A DNA stretch of 64,000 nt from the NCBI RefSeq assembly GCF_041321155.1, contig NZ_JBGGWB010000001.1, forward strand, positions 930,001 to 994,000, given 5' to 3'. The notes beneath the pieces were generated by a model. It had not been told where the DNA came from. It searched no databases and was given only the letters and a program-made list of their open reading frames with translations. How positions within the stretch are numbered: position 1 is the stretch's first letter; each line of letters begins with the position of its first letter. Below, piece by piece: positions 9,409-17,528 of this stretch. The translations under genes were made by a program, and so were the position numbers. This DNA is from Sphingomonas sp. IW22. GTDB lineage: Bacteria > Pseudomonadota > Alphaproteobacteria > Sphingomonadales > Sphingomonadaceae.

Positions 9409-11025
9409 TCAGGCGATGCCGTTCGGCCCCTCCAGCAATTGCTTGATGCGGTGCGACAGCTCGGCACGGCGATAGGGCTTTCGCACTACTTCAAAGACAC
9501 GGCTATCCTCATCCAGCGCCCGGTCTGAATAACCGGTGGTCAGCAATACCGGCAAGTTCGGAAATTCCCGCCGTACCGTCTGCGCCAGTGCAACGCCCGA
9601 CATGCCCGGCATGACGATATCGGTGAACAGCAGACTGAACTGCTCGCCCCCGCGTAACCGCTCCAGCGCCTGAACGGCGTTCAGGGCGTGAACGACCGAA
9701 TAGCCCAGATCCTCCAGCATCGCCTGACCCAGCTCGGCCACCTGCGGCTGATCCTCGACCATCAGGATGGCTTCCCCGCCGCCCTGCGTCCGCTGGACCG
9801 ATGCCGTATTTGGCTCGGCCATGCCGCGCGCGCGAACGAAGTAAAGGGTAAAGCGCGCGCCGCCCGACGGCAGGTTCTCAACCGCGACACCGCCGCCCGA
9901 CTGGCGCATGAAGCCGTAGACCATCGACAGACCAAGCCCACTGCCCTCCCCCACGCCCTTCGTCGAAAAGAAAGGGTCGAAAATGCGGTGGATGCTGTCA
10001 TCATCGACGCCGCGACCGGTATCGGTCACCGACAGCGCGACATATTCGCCCGGCTCCAGCCCCGGCGCGGGCAGCGCATCGGCTGCCAACACCAGGTTTT
10101 CGGTCGCGATGGTGACTGTGCCCCTCCCCTCCATCGCGTCGCGAGCATTGGAGAGCAGGTTCAATAGCGCCATTTCAGCCTGGATCGGGTCGATCCGGCT
10201 GTTCCACAGATTATCGGCAAGCTGTCGCCGCACTTGGATGCCGTCGCCCAGATTGCGTTCGATGACGGGCCCGAAGTCCATCAACAGCGTGTTCAGATTG
10301 AGCAGCCGCTCGCGCAATTCCTGTTTCCGGGCAAAGGCGAGCAGCTGCTGGGTCAACGTCGCCCCGCGGCTGGCGGCCATGCCGATCGCCTCGATCGCGC
10401 GGCGGGCGGCTCGGTCATTTTCGTCGACGCGCCCTTCCAGCAGATCGACATAGCCAAGGACGACCTGAAGCAGATTGTTGAAATCGTGCGCGATGCCGCC
10501 GGTCAGCTTGCCCACCGCCTCCATCTTCTGCGCCTGATGCAACGCCTCTTCGGCTTCCTTGCGGCGGGAGATATCGAGCTGGCTGGCAAAGAAGAACAGC
10601 AACTCACCAGCGTCGTCGAACACCGGCGAGACGAACAGGGCGTTCCAGAATGTCGAGCCGTTCTTGCGGTAGTTCAGGATTTCGACCGCGATTTCCTCGC
10701 GCCGCTCGATCGCCTCGCGAACCTGACGGACGGCGGCGCGGTCGGTTTCCGGGCCCTGAAGGAAACGGCAGTTGCGCCCGACGATCTCGTCCGAGCTGTA
10801 CCCCGTCATCTTCTCGAACGCGCGATTGGAAAAGACGATCGGATTGTCGGGCTGGTGCGGGTCGGTGACGATCATCGGCATCCGGGTCGTCTGGACCGCC
10901 GCGAAGAAGATGTCGTGACGCGCGCCACCCAGTTGTGACGCATTCACCGGGTCCGGCTGCGGCGCCTTCGGCAGGCCGGGGAACAACATACCGCCCGGCA
11001 GCTTATCCGAATCTTGATCGCTCAT
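9409..11025 (-). CDS. LOV-domain hybrid histidine kinase with C-terminal receiver
   Basis: A 538-aa soluble protein with no membrane segment. Order: LOV/PAS domain at about 35-155 with the photoactive cysteine C86 in GRNCRFLQGPETD, which forms the flavin adduct under blue light; HisKA helix with H180 in GGIAHDFNNLL; HATPase_c (NLLSNARDAM, DTGRG, GSGLGLSMVYGF); then a receiver domain with ILMVEDQ and phosphoacceptor D469 in FTDIVMPGMSG, and lysine in RKPYRR. It should sense blue light and autophosphorylate; output is unknown because no DNA-binding partner is adjacent. Start is ATG 11025, after GGGGAAG; the frame runs upstream into popZ but those codons are out of family. The gene sits between popZ and valS. 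Confidence 0.92.
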   Translation of the reverse strand: MSDQDSDKLPGGMLFPGLPKAPQPDPVNASQLGGARHDIFFAAVQTTRMPMIVTDPHQPDNPIVFSNRAFEKMTGYSSDEIVGRNCRFLQGPETDRAAVRQVREAIERREEIAVEILNYRKNGSTFWNALFVSPVFDDAGELLFFFASQLDISRRKEAEEALHQAQKMEAVGKLTGGIAHDFNNLLQVVLGYVDLLEGRVDENDRAARRAIEAIGMAASRGATLTQQLLAFARKQELRERLLNLNTLLMDFGPVIERNLGDGIQVRRQLADNLWNSRIDPIQAEMALLNLLSNARDAMEGRGTVTIATENLVLAADALPAPGLEPGEYVALSVTDTGRGVDDDSIHRIFDPFFSTKGVGEGSGLGLSMVYGFMRQSGGGVAVENLPSGGARFTLYFVRARGMAEPNTASVQRTQGGGEAILMVEDQPQVAELGQAMLEDLGYSVVHALNAVQALERLRGGEQFSLLFTDIVMPGMSGVALAQTVRREFPNLPVLLTTGYSDRALDEDSRVFEVVRKPYRRAELSHRIKQLLEGPNGIA

Positions 11026-11098
11026 CTTCCCCGAACCCGCGAAAAGGCCGTTGGTTGCGGCCGGGAACGGCGAAGGCGATACGGTCCTTGGGCGCGGT

Positions 11099-11596
11099 TC
11101 AGCGTTCGTTGCGACCCGAAATACGCGCAATTTCGCGCGAAACCATCGTCTCGACAATGGCGGGCAGATTGGCGTCCAGCCATTCGCTGAGCATCGGTTT
11201 CAGCATTTCACGCACCAGCCCTTCCAGCGTGTCGCTGCCAGCGACCTCGGGCTTAACGACCAGCCGGGAAAGCGCCTCCAGCCGACCGCGCGTCGCCTGG
11301 GCCACACGGGGGGACAGGATGTCGGGGTCGGTAGTGCCGTCCGCCGCGGCAAAGGTCGCGCGCTGCGGTTCGGGACGCGGCGCCTCCGCACGGGGCACAT
11401 CAGCCGCGGCCGCATCGTCCAGTTCCAGCACCGTTTCGGCTTCCTCATCATCATCGTCGTCGGCGACCGTCTCGTCGGACAGCGGCCTGCCCATACGCCG
11501 GCTGAGCGGCGCCTGCGGCTCACCCTCTTCGGCGATGATCCGTTTGATCGAGGACAGGATGTCCTCCATCGACGGTTCAGTGCCCAAATCCCGCAT
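11099..11596 (-). CDS. popZ: Polar organising protein PopZ (DUF2497)
   Basis: A 165-aa protein with the PopZ architecture: an N-terminal partner-binding helix (EPSMEDILSSIKRIIAE, residues 7-23), a middle that is acidic and poor in structure (runs of D and E around 45-65), and a C-terminal oligomerisation region (LEGLVREMLKPMLSEWLDA, LPAIVETMVSREI). In Caulobacter PopZ assembles a polar matrix that tethers the ParB/parS centromere and cell-cycle kinases. It follows tolC by 32 bases in the same direction. Confidence 0.85.
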   Translation of the reverse strand: MRDLGTEPSMEDILSSIKRIIAEEGEPQAPLSRRMGRPLSDETVADDDDDEEAETVLELDDAAAADVPRAEAPRPEPQRATFAAADGTTDPDILSPRVAQATRGRLEALSRLVVKPEVAGSDTLEGLVREMLKPMLSEWLDANLPAIVETMVSREIARISGRNER

Positions 11597-11628
11597 AACG
11601 ACCTCGCCGCATTGCCCCCCCGCGCCGG

Positions 11629-13209
11629 TCAGCGGGGCGTTGGCGTTTCAAGTGAGGGATTGGCGGGGTCGGTGTCAACGGGGCGCTGAAGTTCCGGCTC
11701 CAGCGGCCGCGTGACGACGGGCGTCTGCGCGGGCGCGTCGACCGTGCGCGTTCCAACCGCGATCGGCCTGGGCTCGTCGTCGAAATCGAACCACGCCTTG
11801 TCCACGCGCTCATAATCCGTGATCGGGTCGTAAAGCGCGCCGCCGTCCAGCCCCAGATCCTGGGCTTCTGCCCGGCCCATTGCCGCCAGCAACGCGAAGC
11901 CTGCGACATAGGCGTTGCGCCGTGCGCCGACCAGATCGACCTGGCTGTTCAGCAATTCCTGTTCGGCGTTCAACACTTCGATGATGGTGCGGTTGCCGAC
12001 GCTGTTTTCCGCACGAACACCCTCGAGGCTGAGACGGTTGGCTGCGACGGCGGCTTCCGATGCCTCGATCACGCGCTGGGCCGATTGCCAGTTGGCGAAC
12101 GCCGTTCGCGCCTGTGCCACCACCTGACGCTCGGTTGCGGTCACCTGTTCGATGGCAACGCTTTGCCGTGCCTGGGCCTGACGCACCTGCGCTGCGGGCC
12201 GGCCGCCCTGATAAAGCGGCACGGTGAAGCCGATGCCGGCCTGCGCCGCCGTGCCCGTCTGCGGCACACTCCCGCCCACCACCGACGATTGCAATGTGCC
12301 CAGATAATTGAAGTAATTGCCACCGGCGACCACGTCCACCTGGGGCAGACGCGATGCACGCGCGGCGCGGACATCCAGCGCGGCCGCATCCCGACTACGC
12401 TCGGCTGCTTCCAGCGCGGGATTGTTGTTCAGCGCGGTTCCAACCGCCGCTTGCGGATCGGGCGGCAGATTGGGCAGCATCGGCGGTGGCGCCAGTTCGC
12501 CCGGCGGCGCGCCCACGACCTGAAGATAGGTTTCGCGACTGGTGATCAGTTGCGCCTCTGCCTGGCGCAGAGTGCCGATCGCACCCGACAGCCGGGCTTC
12601 CGACTGGGCCACGTCGGTGCGCGTCAGGTCGCCCACTTCGAACCGGTCACGCGCGGCCTGAAGGTTGATCTCAAGACTGCGGACATTCTGGCGGTTCAGC
12701 TGCACCACCGCCTCGTCGCGGATCACATCGTTATAGGCAGCGACAACCTGGGTGAAGAGGTCGGCTTCGCTGCTGCGCAGGTTCGAGCGTCCCGCCTCGA
12801 CACGCGTTTTGGCCGCTGCCACCGAATTGCGAACCCGTCCCGCGGCAAAGACATTCAGGCTGGCGTTGAGGTTGGCGGTCAGGGCACGGTCGGGTTGCAG
12901 AAAGGCGTTTCGCCCTTGGACGACGTTTTCGACGTAATTGCCCTGCACCCCCAGCTGCGGCAATGCATCCGCCCGCGCCAGTGGCACACCCTCATTGATC
13001 GCGCGCAGGTTCGCACGCTCGCCAGCGATTACCGGATTGTCGCGATAGGCGCGCAACATCGCATCGCGCAGCGTCGTCTGCGCGGCTGACGGAACGGCTT
13101 CGGGTACCGGCGGCGCGGGCGGCAGCGGCGCGATCGTCTGCGCCGCCGCTCCGATCGGGAACAGCATCACCGTTCCAGCCAGAAAGGCCAGCCTCATCCC
13201 CCTTACCAT
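11629..13209 (-). CDS. TolC-family outer-membrane efflux/secretion channel
   Basis: A 526-aa TolC homologue. A signal peptide covers about residues 1-24 (LAFLAGTVMLFPIGAAAQ). Two structural repeats follow, each with long coiled-coil helices and OEP signatures (TLRDAMLRAYRDNP early; FTVPLYQGGRPAAQVRQA in the second half; IEVLNAEQELLNSQVDLV). The last 80 residues are proline-rich and probably disordered in the periplasm. Trimeric channels of this kind serve type I secretion or RND efflux; the inner-membrane partner is not in this window. ATG 13209 is supported by GGAAG about 8 bases upstream; a second ATG at 13197 is possible. Confidence 0.92.
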   Translation of the reverse strand: MVRGMRLAFLAGTVMLFPIGAAAQTIAPLPPAPPVPEAVPSAAQTTLRDAMLRAYRDNPVIAGERANLRAINEGVPLARADALPQLGVQGNYVENVVQGRNAFLQPDRALTANLNASLNVFAAGRVRNSVAAAKTRVEAGRSNLRSSEADLFTQVVAAYNDVIRDEAVVQLNRQNVRSLEINLQAARDRFEVGDLTRTDVAQSEARLSGAIGTLRQAEAQLITSRETYLQVVGAPPGELAPPPMLPNLPPDPQAAVGTALNNNPALEAAERSRDAAALDVRAARASRLPQVDVVAGGNYFNYLGTLQSSVVGGSVPQTGTAAQAGIGFTVPLYQGGRPAAQVRQAQARQSVAIEQVTATERQVVAQARTAFANWQSAQRVIEASEAAVAANRLSLEGVRAENSVGNRTIIEVLNAEQELLNSQVDLVGARRNAYVAGFALLAAMGRAEAQDLGLDGGALYDPITDYERVDKAWFDFDDEPRPIAVGTRTVDAPAQTPVVTRPLEPELQRPVDTDPANPSLETPTPR

Positions 13210-13289
13210 GCCCGTTCTTCCGCCCTTTATGCGAAGCTTGAGCGAGCCGCCCTTATGGTCGCCGCCCGATCCGCCAGATTATCCTTCGA

Positions 13290-13976
13290 TCAGAATGTAA
13301 AGCCCCGCGGCTTTTCAAAGCCCGGCAAAACCGTACACACACAATCCGCGAAGTCCATCAAACCAAAACCCGTCGCCGAACGGGTGCCCGTGGCCAGTCG
13401 CGTCACGCCGCGATCGACCAGCCCGGTGGCAATGCGCGCGCCTGGCCGCGCCTGCTCAAGAAATGCATCCGGCACCTGCTCGATCGCGCCATCGACGATG
13501 ATCACGTCATAGGGTGCACCGGCGGCCCAGCCGTTGTTCAGCGGCCCTTCGACGACTTCGACATTCGCGACGCCGGCCAGTGCCGTGCGGGCCAGCGCCA
13601 CCAGTAACGGCTCGCTTTCCAACGCAACCACTTCGCGAGCCAGCTTGGACAGCAGCGCAGCGGCATAGCCGCCCGTCGCGCCGATCAGCAGCACCCGGTC
13701 GCCGGGCGCGATGCGCGCCTCGGTCAACAGGCGCCCGGTTGCGAGCGGGTTGTTGTGCCGGCGCCCGCCAGGCAGCTCGACCATGGTGTCGGCATAAGCG
13801 AAGCGCGCCACCGCGTCGGGCAGAAAATGCTCGCGCGGCACCTGCGACATCGCCGCGACGACACGCGGATCGTTCACGGCGCTGGTCCGCAACTGGCTGG
13901 CGACCATCCCATGGCGCAGCGCTTCGCTACGCTCAGGCGTGATCGTCGTCCCATCGATGGTTGCAGTCGTCATCAT
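13290..13976 (-). CDS. Protein-L-isoaspartate O-methyltransferase-like protein
   Basis: A 228-aa Pcm-family SAM methyltransferase. The family signature VPREHFLP is present, as is a Rossmann core (RVLLIGATGGYAAALL, VVALESEP, YDVIIVDGAI). Pcm repairs isoaspartyl damage in proteins. The SAM loop reads IGATGGY where classical Pcm has a GTGSGY-type loop, so activity may differ. It lies 80 bases before tolC in the same direction, an arrangement I recall as conserved in alphaproteobacteria. Of several possible starts I take ATG 13976, preceded by GAGGG at about 7 bases; another ATG follows at once and a GTG lies at 13982. Confidence 0.82.
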   Translation of the reverse strand: MMTTATIDGTTITPERSEALRHGMVASQLRTSAVNDPRVVAAMSQVPREHFLPDAVARFAYADTMVELPGGRRHNNPLATGRLLTEARIAPGDRVLLIGATGGYAAALLSKLAREVVALESEPLLVALARTALAGVANVEVVEGPLNNGWAAGAPYDVIIVDGAIEQVPDAFLEQARPGARIATGLVDRGVTRLATGTRSATGFGLMDFADCVCTVLPGFEKPRGFTF

Positions 13977-14094
13977 GCCCACCCTCTTCGCACAGCCGTA
14001 TTAGTCGTGCAATACACTAGTTGATCTCGACGGCTTCTATCGCGCTGCGGGCGCGCCGCCAAGCAATTGGCAAGGCAGGCGACGAAAAGGGCAA

Positions 14095-14388
14095 TTACAA
14101 GCGTCCAACGGCTTCGTGCAGCCGGTGCAATACCGCGGCATCCCCGACTTGCGCGTCAGCCGCCTCCCCCGCCAGCGCCATCAGGTCCAGCGCGCCGAAG
14201 CTGGCCGCCAGCCCCTTTAACCGCCACCCGCTCTGTTGCCATGCGCCGGGCGAACTGGCCGCCTCCATCGCGGACAGCGCACGATGCGCGCTGTCGACAA
14301 AAGCGCTGCGAAGCTCTGCGATCAGTGCGGGTTCATCCCCCACCGCAGCCGCCAGCGTCGCGTCGATCGTTCCAAAGTCATATGCCAT
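14095..14388 (-). CDS. Hpt-like domain protein lacking the phospho-histidine
   Basis: A 97-aa all-helical protein resembling an Hpt phosphotransfer module. The conserved Hpt core, normally AHxLKG followed by a GA/GL turn, reads SGWRLKGLAASFGALDL, so the phosphorylated histidine is replaced by W55 while the LKG and FGA parts are kept. It therefore probably binds a receiver or kinase without transferring phosphate. It is divergent from the TipN-like gene with about 77 bases between the starts. No other gene overlaps it. Domain assignment comes from motif reading only. Confidence 0.7.
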   Translation of the reverse strand: MAYDFGTIDATLAAAVGDEPALIAELRSAFVDSAHRALSAMEAASSPGAWQQSGWRLKGLAASFGALDLMALAGEAADAQVGDAAVLHRLHEAVGRL

Positions 14389-14465
14389 CGGTCGGATACG
14401 ATAGACCGTTTTGGTTAACGCATGGTTTCGCTCGCGAATGCGCTGCGATGTGTTAAAAGTGAAAA

Positions 14466-16757
14466 ATGCACGGGGGTTCTCGCATCATCGATTTCCACGC
14501 CGACCGGGTAAAGCGCGACTCGGCGCCGGACGGAAATGACGTGCTGCCGATGCAGCACCTCGACCCGGATACCACGTTCGAAGCGCCGCCGCCGTCGGGA
14601 TCGGAACGGGCCCTGGCCGGCAGCGCCGTGCTGGCGGCGCTGTTGTGGATGGGGCTGGTCGGCTGGCTGCTACTCGCTGATACAGGCGCCATGCCCGACG
14701 ACCCCGTGGCGATCGTTCAGCTTTGTGCAGCCGTCGTCGCACCGCTCGCCCTGATCGCCATTCTCTGGCTGGTGGCGCGCCGGACAGGGGACGAACAGGC
14801 TCGCCGCTTCGCTGCGCTTCAACGCGCGCTGCGACAGGAGGCCGACCGGTTCGAGGCGCGGATGCTGATGCTGTCCGAACGCATTGCTGCCGACCGTGCG
14901 CTGCTCGACGAACATATGCGCGAGCTGATGGAAACCGGTGACAGCGCAACCGCTCGGATGCAGGCGGTGGCCCATGCGATGGCGACGGAGGTCGCATCCA
15001 TCCACACGGCCGCACGCACGCTGGGCGAATCGAGCGAGGGCGCGGCCAAGCGGCTGGCCATCCTGCTCGCGCAGTTGCCCAAGGCGCAGGGCGAGGTTCA
15101 GGCGCTCGCCACCTCCTTTGGCGATATCGGCATGGATGCCGGTGAAAAGGTAGCGGCGCTGGACGCCCAGCTTGCCGCCCTGACCGAACGCGGCCGTCAC
15201 GCCGACGAAGTTGCAAGCGGCGCGGCGCAGCGGCTGGCAGCGCACATCACCCGCATGGAGGCGACCAGCGAAAGCGCCGGAGTGCGGCTTGAGGAACTTA
15301 CCGCCCGCATGTCGGCTGAGGTGGACGCGGTTCTCGAACGCGCCGCCACCGCCATTGACGAGGCGCGTCGCGGCATTGCGGCGCAGGGCGATGCGACCGC
15401 CGCCATGCTGGCATCGAACCACGCAGTGCTGGACCAGCATGCACAGGCTGGCCTCGACCGGCTACGCGAACGCCTGTCGCTGGTCGAAGCCAGCATCGCC
15501 ACCATTGCCCAGGCACTGGATCGGGAACGCGAACAAGCCGATTCGCTGTTCGAAACGCTGGACGCCAATGTCGCCCGCGCGACCGCCCAGATCGACCAGC
15601 TGCACGACGCCGGGACCAGGCGCGCCGCCGCCCTTGCCGAGCAGGTGACAACCGTGACCGCCGGTCTGGACGCAATGCGCGATGCCATGCGCGGCGGCGA
15701 CGATGTGGCGCGCGCAACCATGGAAACGGCGGAAACGCTGCTTACCGCGCTTGATGCCGCCACGCGGGAAATCGACGAAACACTGCCTGAAGCGCTGGGG
15801 CGCCTCGACACGCGCGTGGGCGACAGCCGCCGTATCGTGTCCGCTGCCAAGCCTGAGCTGCTGGCGCTGGTCACCGCCGCCGAAAGCACCCACAGCGCGA
15901 TCGAGGCGATCAACACCACCGTCAACGCGCAGCGGGACACGCTGGTCGGTCTGTCCGCTGCGCTGGTGGATGCACTGGGTACCGGCAGCGAGCGCATCGA
16001 GGATATTCAGGGCACCATCGAACGGACCATCGCCGACACGCGCGAATTTGCCGATGGCGCCGCGCCGCAGCTGGTCGAAGCGCTGATCCGCATCCGCGAA
16101 ACGGCGGGCGCCGCCGCCGATCATGCCCGCAAGACGCTGGGCGCCGTCATCCCCGAAGCCGCCGCCCGCCTTGAGCAGTCAGCGGTCGAGCATTTCGCCC
16201 GCGCATTTGACGATTCGGTCGCGCGCCAGCTGAAGCTACTTGCCGAAGCCGCGAACGACGCGGTCCGCATCGCGACCATCGCCGCCGACCGGGTAGGCAA
16301 GAAGACGCTGGCCATGGCAGAGGCAAGCGCCCAGGTAGAAGCCCGCATCGAACAGGCCGATGCCGAGCGAGAGGCCGCCGATCGCGACAGCTTTGCGCGG
16401 CGCATGTCGCTGTTGATCGAAGCGCTCAATTCGGCCTCGATCGACATCGCGAAGGCGTTGTCGGCCGATGTCGCGGACACCGCATGGGCCGCCTATCTGA
16501 AGGGCGATCGCGGCGTCTTCACTCGCCGCGCGGTGCGGTTGCTGGAGCCCGGACAGCTGCGCGAGATCGCCGCGCTTTACGACGCGGACCCCGATTTCCA
16601 CGAACAGGTCAATCGCTACATCCACGATTTCGAGGGGATGTTGCGCATCGTCCTGGCGCAGCGCGAAGGGTCGACGATGGGGGTCGCCCTGCTGTCATCG
16701 GACTCGGGCAAGCTATACGTGGCGCTCGCCCAGGCCATCGAGCGACTGCGCGCCTGA
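14466..16757 (+). CDS. Membrane-anchored long coiled-coil protein, TipN-like architecture
   Basis: A 763-aa protein: a cytoplasmic N-terminus of about 48 residues, two transmembrane helices (about 49-71 and 81-104), then about 580 residues of coiled coil rich in A, E, R and Q, and a compact C-terminal region (about 680-763: RRAVRLLEPGQLREI, FHEQVNRYIHDFEGML, ALLSSDSGKLYVALAQAI). Two N-terminal TM helices plus a giant coiled coil is the layout of Caulobacter TipN, the new-pole marker. Homology to TipN is inferred from layout and from the polarity gene popZ 3 kb away. It could instead be an unrelated membrane coiled-coil protein. ATG 14466 has only a weak ribosome binding site; ATG 14550 is an alternative. 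Confidence 0.65.
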   Translation: MHGGSRIIDFHADRVKRDSAPDGNDVLPMQHLDPDTTFEAPPPSGSERALAGSAVLAALLWMGLVGWLLLADTGAMPDDPVAIVQLCAAVVAPLALIAILWLVARRTGDEQARRFAALQRALRQEADRFEARMLMLSERIAADRALLDEHMRELMETGDSATARMQAVAHAMATEVASIHTAARTLGESSEGAAKRLAILLAQLPKAQGEVQALATSFGDIGMDAGEKVAALDAQLAALTERGRHADEVASGAAQRLAAHITRMEATSESAGVRLEELTARMSAEVDAVLERAATAIDEARRGIAAQGDATAAMLASNHAVLDQHAQAGLDRLRERLSLVEASIATIAQALDREREQADSLFETLDANVARATAQIDQLHDAGTRRAAALAEQVTTVTAGLDAMRDAMRGGDDVARATMETAETLLTALDAATREIDETLPEALGRLDTRVGDSRRIVSAAKPELLALVTAAESTHSAIEAINTTVNAQRDTLVGLSAALVDALGTGSERIEDIQGTIERTIADTREFADGAAPQLVEALIRIRETAGAAADHARKTLGAVIPEAAARLEQSAVEHFARAFDDSVARQLKLLAEAANDAVRIATIAADRVGKKTLAMAEASAQVEARIEQADAEREAADRDSFARRMSLLIEALNSASIDIAKALSADVADTAWAAYLKGDRGVFTRRAVRLLEPGQLREIAALYDADPDFHEQVNRYIHDFEGMLRIVLAQREGSTMGVALLSSDSGKLYVALAQAIERLRA

Positions 16758-16760
16758 TGC

Positions 16761-17237
16761 ATGGCGCGTAACCCCAGTTTCGTTGAACGTCCGGCGATGC
16801 GCCTGGCCGGCTTTCACGCGAAGCACCCCGACACGCGCTTTGCAAAGCAGTCACCCAATCAGTGGGCGCGGCTGATGGGCGCCTCCCCGCTGCCGGGTCA
16901 GTGCAACGATGTCGGATATGGGGTGCGCTATGCGGACCAGATCGACCAGCCCTATCTCGATTATATCGCCGCCGTCGAAGTCGCGGCCGCTGCGCCACTA
17001 TTGCCCGGATCGACGGAGGTAACCCTTCCCGCCGGAAGTTATGCCGTGTTCGACGGGTTCGAACAACTCGCAGAACTGCGTGCGGCGTGGGGGTGGATCG
17101 CCGCCGACTGGTTGCCCGCCGCGCCCTTTACGGTGGCACCTGTCCCGGCCTTCGAACGCTATGGCGAGGGGTTCGATCCGCTGCTGGGGCGTGGGGACAT
17201 GTCGATCTGGCTGCCAGTCATCCCGCGCGCCCGCTGA
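16761..17237 (+). CDS. GyrI-like / AraC effector-binding domain protein
   Basis: A 158-aa protein that looks like a stand-alone GyrI-like small-molecule-binding domain: F/RPAMRLAGF at the N-terminus, GVRYAD in the middle, the VTLPAGSYAVFDGFEQLAEL strand-helix, and a C-terminal FERYGEGFDP...MSIWLPV. There is no DNA-binding domain. Such domains bind drugs or metabolites, or inhibit gyrase in the SbmC case; the ligand is unknown. It starts 3 bases after the upstream stop codon, so it is co-transcribed with the coiled-coil gene. Its stop is 16 bases from that of the convergent DUF1467 gene. Confidence 0.7.
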   Translation: MARNPSFVERPAMRLAGFHAKHPDTRFAKQSPNQWARLMGASPLPGQCNDVGYGVRYADQIDQPYLDYIAAVEVAAAAPLLPGSTEVTLPAGSYAVFDGFEQLAELRAAWGWIAADWLPAAPFTVAPVPAFERYGEGFDPLLGRGDMSIWLPVIPRAR

Positions 17238-17253
17238 GCGAAGCGCAGCGGCT

Positions 17254-17514
17254 CTAATGGGCAAAGTCCAGCATGTCGGCGGTAACCCAGCCATTGATGT
17301 AATTGGCGATAAAGGCGGCGAACATCAGCGTCGAGACTAACGTCGTCCACCCGATCACGCGCCAGATGGGAAAGCGGACCGGCGCGCTGTCAGCCTGACC
17401 AGGCACGCGTACCTCCCCCGCTTCCTCACCCGTCCGCGCAAAGAAGGGCAGGACGAAGAAGAGGCACAGGAACCAGAACAGAAACCAGATGGCCAGACCC
17501 GATTGCCAGGGCAC
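17254..17514 (-). CDS. DUF1467 family membrane protein
   Basis: An 86-aa protein with two transmembrane helices (about 6-26 and 52-72). Between them lies the DUF1467 signature, including EVRVPGQADSAP. Function is unknown. It sits 14 bases after rnj at the end of the nuo-birA-coaX-rnj run, its usual place in alphaproteobacteria. Confidence 0.85.
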   Translation of the reverse strand: MPWQSGLAIWFLFWFLCLFFVLPFFARTGEEAGEVRVPGQADSAPVRFPIWRVIGWTTLVSTLMFAAFIANYINGWVTADMLDFAH

Positions 17515-17528
17515 CGCTTCCTCCCCTG

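Noticed and set aside
14415..14429. TTAA-N7-TTTC upstream of the TipN-like gene as a CtrA site
   Set aside because: Only the first half-site matches the consensus, which is too weak to list as a site.
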